Part shown: piece by piece, positions 16,135 through 24,227 of the stretch
How the letters are laid out: each line of letters begins with the position of its first letter
How positions within the stretch are numbered: the first letter of the stretch is position 1
Origin: Sphingopyxis sp.
Lineage (GTDB): Bacteria; Pseudomonadota; Alphaproteobacteria; Sphingomonadales; Sphingomonadaceae
Reading direction: 5' to 3'
Assembly: GCF_016793825.1 (NCBI RefSeq)
Contig: NZ_JAEULM010000021.1
Location: 124,001-188,000, forward strand
DNA length: 64,000 nt
The notes under the pieces: model-generated
What the model was told of the DNA's origin: nothing
Database searches by the model: none
What the model saw: the letters and a program-made list of their open reading frames with translations, nothing else
Program-made: the position numbers and the translations under genes

Positions 16135-16331
16135 TCGCCCGCCACCTGGTGAAAACGTTCGCGCAGTCGTTCCAGCGTTTTGCGCTTTACCGGCTGGCCG
16201 TCGCGCAGCTTGTACCAGCTATTCTGGCTGATCCGGTATGTCTCGAACAGGCCTTCGCGGGTCGCGCATGGCAGATGCGCTTTCATTGCCTCGAACTCGT
16301 CGCGCGCGATGGTCACCATCTCGAAACACAT
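16131..16331 (-). CDS. Small conserved-looking protein, HTH-like
   Basis: 66 residues. GGAGG lies 10 bases before the ATG at 16331. The sequence EGLFETYRISQNSWYKLRDGQPVKRKTLERLRERF looks like a helix-turn-helix: a recognition-type helix with aromatic and basic residues. It sits 2 bases after phoD and overlaps the next gene by ATGA, so it is surely translated if the operon is. Function unknown; a small DNA-binding or adaptor protein for the operon is a guess. Confidence 0.68.
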   Translation of the reverse strand: MCFEMVTIARDEFEAMKAHLPCATREGLFETYRISQNSWYKLRDGQPVKRKTLERLRERFHQVAGE

Positions 16332-16333
16332 TT

Positions 16334-17740
16334 CTATTCGCCTCCATAATAGCTGCCGCCGCGCGCCACCCGCTCGCGCCGTTCGAGTTCGTCAGGATCG
16401 ATAACCGCGCGCCAGCTCTGCCGCCCGTTGACCAGATCGGCGGCGCGCAGCACGACAGGCTTGCCCGAACCCGAGGCGCCGATCACATCGCGCACGCTCA
16501 GCGCGACGCGCGGTTCGGGATCGAAGCTGAATTCGAGGAGGCCGAAGTTGGCGCTACGCACGAACGGCTGGCGTAGCCGCACTTCGGGATGCTGATCGAC
16601 GAACTTGGGCGCCAGATATTGCGCAAGCCCCGAACTGACGAGATCGTAGAAATCATAGCCGCCCTTGTCCGACCAGGGCACGCAATTGACCTCGCCCTGG
16701 TGGACATCGCCCGAGATGCCAAAGCAGCCGCCGATCCGTTCGTCGCGAATGAAATCGAGGATTTCGTTCCGTTCGTGCAGATAGGAGGCCCAGCTGTCGC
16801 CGTCCTTTTCGGCGAGCGACCAGCCGGTGCCCGAAGCGAGAATCTTGAACACCGCCTTCGAGGCCTTGAGTTCGCGCTTCAGCCAGGCCTTCTGTCCCAC
16901 ACCGAGCATGGTCTTGGTCGGGCTGTCGGGGTCCGACGGCGCATCGCGATAATAGCGACCATCGAGCATGAAGATGTCGATGGGGCCAAAGCTGTGGCGA
17001 AAGAAGATTCCCGGCGTATCGGGCAGGCCGGCGGCCGGATTGGCCCACCAGCGATCGAACAGGCGGCGCGTCATGTCCTTCACACCGTTGTGGCGATCCG
17101 AATTATTGTAGCCGAAATCATGGTCGTCCCAGACCGCAAGCTGGGGCACCGAACGGAGGAACGGAACGAGCGCCGCGACATTGCGCTGCCGCGAATAGAG
17201 CGTCGAATAGGCTGTCTCGCTGTCGCTGTCGGCGTAGATATTGTCGCCAAGCCACAGGAAGAGGTCGGGTTCCATCGCCGCGATTGCTTCGAACACCGGT
17301 TGTTCGGGATAGAGCTGGACGCGCGCGCACGAACCGAAGGCGATCCGGATCGGACGCGGCCGATCGGGCGCGGTACGGGTGCGATAGGGGAGCGGCTGGT
17401 GCCGGTCGTCGATCCCGTCGGTCTTGACCCGGTAAAAATAGTCGGTGTCGGGTTTGAGCCCGGTCACCTCGACCGTGGTGCAAAGATCATTCTCCTGCGT
17501 TGCGGCGGCGCTCGCGGTCGTCCTGGCGTCGCTGAAGTCTCGCTGCGTCGCATATTCGACGGCGACACCGAAAGCGCCGCTGGCGCGCGACCAGACGCGG
17601 AAACTGCCGGGCGTCGTCGCGCCGATCATCGGGCCATCGAGGAGGCGCGGATAGCCGAGCGTCGCCGCGTATAGCCGGCGTGGAAGCGCGGCCAGGAAGG
17701 CGAGAGCGGTGCCCCCACGCAGAAGGTTTCGGCGGTACAT
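16334..17740 (-). CDS. phoD: PhoD-like alkaline phosphatase/phosphodiesterase, Tat-exported
   Basis: 468 residues from ATG 17740 (GGGGGAG upstream). The N-terminus YRRNLLRGG followed by a hydrophobic stretch is a twin-arginine signal. An N-terminal fibronectin-like domain precedes the metallophosphatase core: FGSCARV (metal Cys), FLWLGDNIYAD, VWDDHDFG with NNSD, and SGDVHQGE. PhoD enzymes need Ca2+ and Fe3+ and remove phosphate from mono- and diesters in the periplasm. It starts 10 bases after the organophosphate antiporter stop and lies inside the inositol island, so it may act on inositol phosphates or phosphodiesters. Confidence 0.88.
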   Translation of the reverse strand: MYRRNLLRGGTALAFLAALPRRLYAATLGYPRLLDGPMIGATTPGSFRVWSRASGAFGVAVEYATQRDFSDARTTASAAATQENDLCTTVEVTGLKPDTDYFYRVKTDGIDDRHQPLPYRTRTAPDRPRPIRIAFGSCARVQLYPEQPVFEAIAAMEPDLFLWLGDNIYADSDSETAYSTLYSRQRNVAALVPFLRSVPQLAVWDDHDFGYNNSDRHNGVKDMTRRLFDRWWANPAAGLPDTPGIFFRHSFGPIDIFMLDGRYYRDAPSDPDSPTKTMLGVGQKAWLKRELKASKAVFKILASGTGWSLAEKDGDSWASYLHERNEILDFIRDERIGGCFGISGDVHQGEVNCVPWSDKGGYDFYDLVSSGLAQYLAPKFVDQHPEVRLRQPFVRSANFGLLEFSFDPEPRVALSVRDVIGASGSGKPVVLRAADLVNGRQSWRAVIDPDELERRERVARGGSYYGGE

Positions 17741-17750
17741 ATACTCCCCC

Positions 17751-19085
17751 TCAGTCGCGCAGCTTTGTGTTCCAGAGCATCGTCGCAAGCAACGTGGCGA
17801 GGACCGAACTCCCGATCCAAAACCCGATCACCGGACCGAAATCATAGACATTCACGCCGTTCGCAATGTGCATGTTGGCGTCAATGAGCGCGCCCGACAC
17901 CTGCTCTTGGATCGCCGCACCCAGATAACTGAACACGCCGACCAGCCCGAGGGCTGCGCCCGCGACGCGCTTCGGACAGATGTCGATCGCGAACAATCCG
18001 CCGAGCGACGTGACGAGCCCCGTCATGCCGAGCCCGAACAGGATCACCGCGACCAGAACCACCGCGGGATTGTTCGGGCCGAAGAAGAGCAGCAACAGAC
18101 CGACGAGTTCAAGGACGCCGAACAGCAGATTGACCGGCGGCCGGCGCGCGCCGAAGAATTTGTCCGACACAAAACCGAAGGCAACGGCGCCCGCCACCCC
18201 CGCGAGCGTGCTCGCGGTCAGCATCGCCCCCGCCTCGGCCAGCGAATAGCCCCGCGCCTCCTGCAGATAGAGGATACCCCAACTGTTGATCGCATAGCGC
18301 GTTACGTAATTGGCCGCGCTCGCCAGCGCGAGAATCCACACCGCCGGAATCGCAAGGATCGACAATTGGGTCGCGAAGACCCCGCGTTCGGGAACATTAC
18401 CGGCCGGCGGCGCATAATGATCGTTCCGCCAGTCGGCGACGGTCGGCAGGCCGAGCGAACGCGGGCGGTCGGCCATCGCATAATAGGCGGCAACCGCCGC
18501 TACCGTGGCTGCGATACCGGGACCCCAGAACCCCCAGCGCCAGCCGCCGACCGCGACAAGCGCGGACACGACCGCAAAGGTCAGCCCTTCGCCGATCGAA
18601 TGCGCCGTCGACCATATGCCATAATAGCGTCCGCGCTCACGGTTCGAGAACCAACTGGCCAGCGCGACGACGCAAGAAGGCGCGCCATAGCTCTGGAACC
18701 AGCCGTTGAGCGCCCACAACATCACCGTGACCCAGAAGAGCGTCGAAAAGCCCATCGCGATATTGCACAGCGCCGACAGCAGCAGGCCGAATGCGAAGAG
18801 CCGTTTCACATTGCTGTGATCGGCCACGAAGCCATTGATCAGCTTGCCCGCCGCATAGGTATAGAACAGCGCCGAGCCGATCATGCCGAGTTCGAGCGGG
18901 GTGAATATCCCCTGGTCGATCAGCGGCTTCTTCACGATGTTGATCGCCAGACGGCAGGTATAGCTGATCGCGTAGGCGAGCGTGATCGTCAGGATGATCC
19001 GCATCCGATAGCTCTTGAAGGCACCGTCGACGCTGTCGTCGGCCCTAACCGGCAAGTCCGGCCCCGTTGCGAAATATCTCAGCAT
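17751..19085 (-). CDS. Organophosphate:phosphate antiporter (GlpT/UhpT family MFS)
   Basis: 444 residues from ATG 19085 (GAGAGG upstream), 12 membrane helices. The first helix has YTCRLAINIVKKPL and a later one NYVTRYAINSW; with this start the arginines are Arg45 and Arg263, at the places where GlpT uses Arg45 and Arg269 to bind phosphate. The segments YAAGKLINGFVADHSN and NGWFQSYGAPSCV are also OPA-family signatures. Members swap an organic phosphate for inorganic phosphate across the inner membrane. As the only inner-membrane carrier of the island, it may take up inositol phosphate. Substrate is inference. Confidence 0.87.
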   Translation of the reverse strand: MLRYFATGPDLPVRADDSVDGAFKSYRMRIILTITLAYAISYTCRLAINIVKKPLIDQGIFTPLELGMIGSALFYTYAAGKLINGFVADHSNVKRLFAFGLLLSALCNIAMGFSTLFWVTVMLWALNGWFQSYGAPSCVVALASWFSNRERGRYYGIWSTAHSIGEGLTFAVVSALVAVGGWRWGFWGPGIAATVAAVAAYYAMADRPRSLGLPTVADWRNDHYAPPAGNVPERGVFATQLSILAIPAVWILALASAANYVTRYAINSWGILYLQEARGYSLAEAGAMLTASTLAGVAGAVAFGFVSDKFFGARRPPVNLLFGVLELVGLLLLFFGPNNPAVVLVAVILFGLGMTGLVTSLGGLFAIDICPKRVAGAALGLVGVFSYLGAAIQEQVSGALIDANMHIANGVNVYDFGPVIGFWIGSSVLATLLATMLWNTKLRD

Positions 19086-19162
19086 CGCCTCTCTCCCGCA
19101 CCGGCGCCCCTCTGTCGTTTCGGGCGTCCGGTGCATGATGCTATTTCATTTTACATACAAAT

Positions 19163-19176
19163 GGAAGATTTGTTTC
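19163..19176. promoter_or_regulatory. GGAA-N6-TTCC-like site before the antiporter operon
   Basis: GGAA-GATTTG-TTTC matches seven of eight positions of the IolR-type motif. It lies in the 107-base gap between mmsA and the antiporter gene, 78 bases before that start, so the antiporter-phoD-small gene-dehydrogenase unit may have its own inositol-controlled promoter. Confidence 0.5.
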
Positions 19177-19192
19177 GTTTATCACAAGCGGG

Positions 19193-20701
19193 TCACGATG
19201 TCGGGATGAGGAAGGCGTTGTCGCCGGCACCGCCATCGGGCCAGCGCTGAGTCACCGTCTTGACCTTGGTCCAGAAGCGCACACCCTCCATCCCATATTG
19301 GTTGATGTCGCCAAAGCCCGACCGCTTCCAGCCCCCGAAGCTGTGATAGGCGACCGGCACCGGGATCGGAACATTGATCCCGACCATGCCGACATTGACG
19401 CGCTGCGCGAATTCGCGCGCGGCGTGGCCGTTGCGGGTAAAGATCGCCACGCCGTTGCCATATTGATGATCACTCGGCAGGCGCAGCGCCGTCTCAAAAT
19501 CGGGCGCGCGGACGATCTGGAGGACCGGCCCGAAGATTTCCTCGCGGTAGGCGCTCATGTCGGTCGTCACATGGTCGAAAAGCGTCGGGCCGACGAAAAA
19601 GCCTTGCTCGTGCCCTTGCAGGACAAGGCCGCGACCATCGACCACCAACTCGGCGCCTTCATCGACGCCGGTCTGGATCCATTGTTCTATGCGCGTCTTG
19701 TGCGCGGCGTTGACCACCGGGCCATAGTGCGCGTCGGGGTCGTTCGACACGCCGACCTTCAACGCCGCCATGGCGGGAATCAGGCGCTCGCGCAGAGCTT
19801 CGGCGGTGGCGTCTCCGACGGGTACGACGACCGGAAGCGCCATGCAGCGCTCGCCCGCCGAACCGAAGGCGGCGCCGCACAGATCGTGGACGACCTGGTC
19901 GAGATCGGCATCGGGCATCACGATGCCGTGGTTCTTCGCGCCGCCCATCGCCTGCACACGCTTGCCCGCTGCGGTGCCGCGACCATAAACATAATGCGCG
20001 ATGTCCGACGAGCCGACGAAGCTGACCGCAGCGATGCCGGGATGGTCGAGGATCGCATCGACCATCTGCTTGTCGCCATGAACAACTTGCAAGATGCCTT
20101 CGGGCAACCCCGCTTCGCGCATCAGCTCGGCGAGGCGCACCGGCACCGACGGATCCCGCTCGCTGGGCTTGAGGATGAAGGCGTTGCCCGCCGCGATCGC
20201 CGGACCGAACATCCACATCGGGATCATCGCCGGGAAGTTGAACGGGGTGATGCCGGCAACGACGCCGAGCGCCTGCCGCATCGCATAAACATCGATGCCG
20301 GGGCCTGCGCCCTGCGTATATTCGCCCTTCAATGCGTGCGGGATCCCGCACGAAAATTCGATCACTTCCAGCCCGCGCAGGACGTCGCCGCGCGCATCGG
20401 CGACGACTTTCCCATGTTCGCTCGCCAGCAGCTCGGCAAGCTCCTGCATGTTCGCCTCGAGCAGTTCGCGAAAGCGGAACATCACGCGCGAGCGGCGCTG
20501 TGGATTAGTCGCCGCCCAGCCGGGCTGCGCGGCCTGCGCGATGGCAACGGCGCGGTCGAGATCGGCGGGAGCCGAAAAGGCGACGCGCGCCTGGACCAGC
20601 CCCGTGCTCGGGTTAAAGACATCACCGGCACGCGCTTCTTCGGGACGCACGGAGCCGCCGCCGGCGGCATCGCCGGCGATGAAGGAATCAATCTGTCTCA
20701 T
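19193..20701 (-). CDS. mmsA: Methylmalonate-semialdehyde / malonate-semialdehyde dehydrogenase (IolA/MmsA)
   Basis: 502 residues, normal length. The aldehyde dehydrogenase fold shows the CoA-acylating MmsA signature: TPFNFPAMIPMWMFGPAIAAGN, MGGAKNHGIVMPDAD and the nucleophile in GSAGERCMALPV (Cys286). In inositol breakdown it converts malonate semialdehyde to acetyl-CoA and CO2; the same enzyme serves valine breakdown. Last gene of the leftward iolC-D-E-B-mmsA operon, 9 bases after iolB. Context supports the inositol role. Confidence 0.95.
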   Translation of the reverse strand: MRQIDSFIAGDAAGGGSVRPEEARAGDVFNPSTGLVQARVAFSAPADLDRAVAIAQAAQPGWAATNPQRRSRVMFRFRELLEANMQELAELLASEHGKVVADARGDVLRGLEVIEFSCGIPHALKGEYTQGAGPGIDVYAMRQALGVVAGITPFNFPAMIPMWMFGPAIAAGNAFILKPSERDPSVPVRLAELMREAGLPEGILQVVHGDKQMVDAILDHPGIAAVSFVGSSDIAHYVYGRGTAAGKRVQAMGGAKNHGIVMPDADLDQVVHDLCGAAFGSAGERCMALPVVVPVGDATAEALRERLIPAMAALKVGVSNDPDAHYGPVVNAAHKTRIEQWIQTGVDEGAELVVDGRGLVLQGHEQGFFVGPTLFDHVTTDMSAYREEIFGPVLQIVRAPDFETALRLPSDHQYGNGVAIFTRNGHAAREFAQRVNVGMVGINVPIPVPVAYHSFGGWKRSGFGDINQYGMEGVRFWTKVKTVTQRWPDGGAGDNAFLIPTS

Positions 20702-20710
20702 CGCTCTTCC

Positions 20711-21502
20711 TTACTGGCGCACGATCCAGTCGTGCGCGGGGTCGTTGCGGAACACCCAGTTGCGTCGGGGCCCCGCCATCACGTTCAGATAATAGAGGTC
20801 GTATCCGTGCGGCGCGCCGACCGGATGGTAGCCGCGCGGTACCATCACGACGTCGCCGTCCTCGACCGCCATCGTCTCGTCGATGTCGCGGTCGTCGGTA
20901 TAGACGCGCTGAAAGGCGAAACCCTGCGGCGGCGACAATCGGTGGTAATAGGTTTCCTCCAGGAAGGTCTCCTCCGGAAAGGCATCGCGATCATGCTTGT
21001 GCGGCGGATAGCTTGACCAGTGGCCGCCGGGGGTCACCACTTCGACGACGAGCAGGCTTTCGGCCTCGTCGGCATCGGACAGAATGTTACGGACATGGCG
21101 CGTGTTGGTGCCCTGCCCGCGTACCTCCACCGTGTCGGAGCGAATCAACCGCACCGCGCCCATGCCAGTTCCTGGCGCAGTGCAGATTGCAATCTCGGCA
21201 TCGGACGCCGCCTCGATCGTGTAGCGATGCCCCGCAGGGACATAGACCGACGTCGCGGCACCGTCGAACACCGTATCGCGTCCGCCGATATCGCCGAAAT
21301 GCTCGCCCCCCGCATCGACCGACACCGTGCCGGTAAGGATCACGAGACACGCCTCGCGCCCGTCTTCTACATGATTGTAACGCGCGCCTGCGGTCAGCCG
21401 GACAATGCGAAAGCCGACATATTTCCAGCCCGCGCTTTCGGGGGTGATGTCGAGCAGCGTTCCATCGTCGTCGGGCGCGTGCGGGCGGACGAGCAGCGAC
21501 AT
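20711..21502 (-). CDS. iolB: 5-deoxy-glucuronate isomerase IolB
   Basis: 263 residues, a double cupin. The metal-binding His/Glu set is in PPHKHDRDAFPEETFLEETYYHR, and RGYHPVGAPHGYDLYYLNVMAGP is a family signature near the C-terminus. IolB turns 5-deoxy-D-glucuronate into 5-dehydro-2-deoxy-D-gluconate, the substrate of IolC. The start ATG shares one base with the iolE stop (TGATG). Confidence 0.96.
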   Translation of the reverse strand: MSLLVRPHAPDDDGTLLDITPESAGWKYVGFRIVRLTAGARYNHVEDGREACLVILTGTVSVDAGGEHFGDIGGRDTVFDGAATSVYVPAGHRYTIEAASDAEIAICTAPGTGMGAVRLIRSDTVEVRGQGTNTRHVRNILSDADEAESLLVVEVVTPGGHWSSYPPHKHDRDAFPEETFLEETYYHRLSPPQGFAFQRVYTDDRDIDETMAVEDGDVVMVPRGYHPVGAPHGYDLYYLNVMAGPRRNWVFRNDPAHDWIVRQ

Positions 21503-22395
21503 CAGACCAGCGCCTCCTCGCGGGCGAGCCGCTTCAGCGTGTCGAGGCCGAGCTGGCTGTACTCGCGCGGATTGGCAATCGCCGGATCCTGTTCGGCCTC
21601 GATCACGATCCAGCCCGAATAATCCATGTCGGCCAGCGCGCGCATGAAAGGCGCATAGTCATAGTCGCCGTCGCCCGGCGCGGTGAACATGCCGCCGACG
21701 ACACCGTTCAGGAAGCTGGTGCCGTTCGCAAGGAACTCGTCATATTTGGCGTTGCGGACATCCTTGCAATGAACATGCGTAACGCGCTCGGGCCGCGCCT
21801 TGATCACGTCGATCGGCTCGATGCCGCCGAACAGGGCGTGGCCTGTATCGAGCACCAGCCCGACATGGTCGCCGGTCGCGTCAAAGAAGCGTTCGAGTTC
21901 GTCCTTCGTCTCGACGATCGTGCCGAGATGATGATGGTAGGCAAAGCGCAGACCGCGATCGGTGATGAAGCGCGCCACCGTATTCAGCCGCTCGCCGAAC
22001 TGCTTCCAGTCGGCAACGGGAAGCACGGGATGCGTGTCGAGCCGGCTGCCGTAGCGGTCGCCGTGCACCGCGTTCGATGTTTCCGCGAGGATGAAAACGC
22101 TCGATTCCATATATTCGAGCAGCGCAAGATGCTTGGACAGCGCCGCGATTTCGGCATCGGCATCGTGCACGAGCAGGTTCGACGAGTACCAGCCGCTGAC
22201 GATATCAAGGCCATAGTTCGCCATGATCGGCGCCAGCGCTTCTGGATCGCGCGGAAATTTGTTGCCGAGTTCGACGCCGTCGAACCCGATGTCGCGTACG
22301 TCGGTGAGCAGTTCATCGAGCGTCGTGTCGCCGCCCAGTTCGCGCATGTCGTCGTTGCACCAGGCGATCGGGCTCACGCCCCAACGGATCGTCAT
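21502..22395 (-). CDS. iolE: Myo-inosose-2 dehydratase IolE
   Basis: 297 residues with an N-terminal WGVSPIAWCNDDMRELGGDTTLDELLTDVRDIGFDGVELG, the standard IolE start, and a TIM-barrel metal site in HHHLGTIVET, LDTGHALF, HVHCKDVR and VIEAEQDP. IolE removes water from 2-keto-myo-inositol to give the diketone cut by IolD. Overlaps iolD by ATGA and touches iolB. Confidence 0.97.
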   Translation of the reverse strand: MTIRWGVSPIAWCNDDMRELGGDTTLDELLTDVRDIGFDGVELGNKFPRDPEALAPIMANYGLDIVSGWYSSNLLVHDADAEIAALSKHLALLEYMESSVFILAETSNAVHGDRYGSRLDTHPVLPVADWKQFGERLNTVARFITDRGLRFAYHHHLGTIVETKDELERFFDATGDHVGLVLDTGHALFGGIEPIDVIKARPERVTHVHCKDVRNAKYDEFLANGTSFLNGVVGGMFTAPGDGDYDYAPFMRALADMDYSGWIVIEAEQDPAIANPREYSQLGLDTLKRLAREEALV

Positions 22396-24227
22396 TTTCT
22401 CTCTCCGTGAATTCGGGTTTCATAAGCACTGCGCGCGGCGCGCACTTCGGCGCGAGTGGACACTTCGGGGACGGCGACGTCCCACCAATGCCCCCCCGCC
22501 CCGGTCGTGATCGCGGGATCGGTATCGATGACGATAACATGGCATTTGTCCGACTGCCTCGCGCGGCCGAGCGCCGCCTCGAGTTCGGCAATCCCGGCAA
22601 CTTTCTCAGCCTCCGCGCCCAGGCTTCGCGCGTGTGCGGCGAAGTCGATATCGGGCAGCACGGCATGCGCCGAATCGGCGAGCAGATTGTTGAACGGGCG
22701 CCCGCCGGTCCCCTGCTGGAGCCGGTTGATGCAGCCATACCCACGGTTGTCGAGCAGGATGACGGTGATCTTCCGATCCAGCATGACCGCCGTCGCCAGC
22801 TCGGAATTCAGCATCAGATAGCTGCCGTCGCCGACCATCACATAGACGTCGCGCGCAGGGGCGGCCATCTTGACGCCAAGCCCGCCGGCGACCTCGTAGC
22901 CCATGCACGAAAAGCCATATTCGACATGATAGCCGCCCGGCCCATGACTGCGCCAAAGCTTGTGCAGTTCGCCCGGCAGTCCGCCCGCGGCGCATACCAC
23001 GGTCGCATCGTCGCTCGCCTGGCGCCACACTGCGCCGATGACCTGCGCGTCGGACGGCAGCGCCGTACCCGGCGCGGTCGCCGCAGCCCAGGCGGTGTTC
23101 CATGCGGCGACCCGGTCACGGTTCGCCCCGCTCCATGCATCATCGACGCGCCAGTCACCCAGCGCTGCGGCAAGCTCCTCCAGCGTCGCGCGCGCGTCGC
23201 CGACAACCGCCTCGGCGCCCTGCTTGACCGCGTCGCCTGCTCCGATGTTGATCTGGATCAGCCGTTTCCCCGCAAACAATGTGCGCGATCCGGTCGTGAA
23301 GTCCTGCAGACGGGTTCCGACACCGACGATCAGGTCGGCGTGCTCCGCCGCGGCATTGGCGGCGCTCGTTCCGGTAACGCCGATACTGCCAAGCGCCTGC
23401 GGGTGATCCCAGACCAGCGCGCCCTTCCCCGCCTGCGTTTCGGCAACCGGAACGCCCGTCCGTGCCGCAAGGTCCGCGAGCGCGGCCTCCGCACGGGAAT
23501 AGAGGACGCCGCCACCGGCGACGATCAAAGGCGCCTTCGCACCGCGCACCGCCGTGACAAGGGCGGCCAGTTCACCCGTGTCGGGGCGCGGGCGGCGGCG
23601 GCGCCACACCCGCGGTGCAAAAAAGCTTTCGGGATAGTCATAGGCTTCGGCCTGCACATCCTGACAGAGCCCGAGCGTCACCGGGCCGCATTGCGCGGGA
23701 TCGGTGAGAATGCCCATCGCGCGCGGCAGGGCATCGAGAATCTGTTCGGGGCGAACGATCCGGTCGAAATAGCGCGACACGGGCCGGAAACAGTCATTCG
23801 CGCTGACCGTCGCGTCGGCGAAATCCTCGATCTGCTGGAGCACCGGATCGGGACGACGGCTGGCATAGACATCGCCGGGCAGAAAGAGCACGGGCAGCCG
23901 GTTCACATGCGCAAGCGCGGCTGCGGTGACCATGTTCGTCGCGCCAGGGCCGATCGAGCTGGTACAGATCATCGCGCGTTGCCGCCGGCTCGCCTTGGCA
24001 AACGCAATCGCTGCATGCGCCATGCCCTGCTCGTTATGACCGCGATAGGTCGGCAGCTCCGCCCCCACCCCGGCCAGCGCCTCACCCATTCCCGCGACAT
24101 TCCCGTGGCCAAAGATCGCCCACACGCCCGCGAAATAATTGAGCAGGGCGCCATCGACCTCGACCTGCTGTGCCGCGAGCCAGCGCGTCAGGGCCTGCGC
24201 CATCGTCAATCGGATATGCTTGGTCAT
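22392..24227 (-). CDS. iolD: 3D-(3,5/4)-trihydroxycyclohexane-1,2-dione hydrolase IolD
   Basis: 611 residues, a thiamine-diphosphate enzyme of the acetolactate-synthase fold. The catalytic Glu is in YRGHNEQGMAHAAIAFAKA and the ThDP/Mg2+ motif is GDGSYLMLNSELATAVMLDRKITVILLDNRGYGCINRLQ. IolD opens the inositol-derived ring to 5-deoxy-glucuronate. ATGA overlaps on both sides (iolC before, iolE after) show tight coupling. Confidence 0.97.
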   Translation of the reverse strand: MTKHIRLTMAQALTRWLAAQQVEVDGALLNYFAGVWAIFGHGNVAGMGEALAGVGAELPTYRGHNEQGMAHAAIAFAKASRRQRAMICTSSIGPGATNMVTAAALAHVNRLPVLFLPGDVYASRRPDPVLQQIEDFADATVSANDCFRPVSRYFDRIVRPEQILDALPRAMGILTDPAQCGPVTLGLCQDVQAEAYDYPESFFAPRVWRRRRPRPDTGELAALVTAVRGAKAPLIVAGGGVLYSRAEAALADLAARTGVPVAETQAGKGALVWDHPQALGSIGVTGTSAANAAAEHADLIVGVGTRLQDFTTGSRTLFAGKRLIQINIGAGDAVKQGAEAVVGDARATLEELAAALGDWRVDDAWSGANRDRVAAWNTAWAAATAPGTALPSDAQVIGAVWRQASDDATVVCAAGGLPGELHKLWRSHGPGGYHVEYGFSCMGYEVAGGLGVKMAAPARDVYVMVGDGSYLMLNSELATAVMLDRKITVILLDNRGYGCINRLQQGTGGRPFNNLLADSAHAVLPDIDFAAHARSLGAEAEKVAGIAELEAALGRARQSDKCHVIVIDTDPAITTGAGGHWWDVAVPEVSTRAEVRAARSAYETRIHGERK

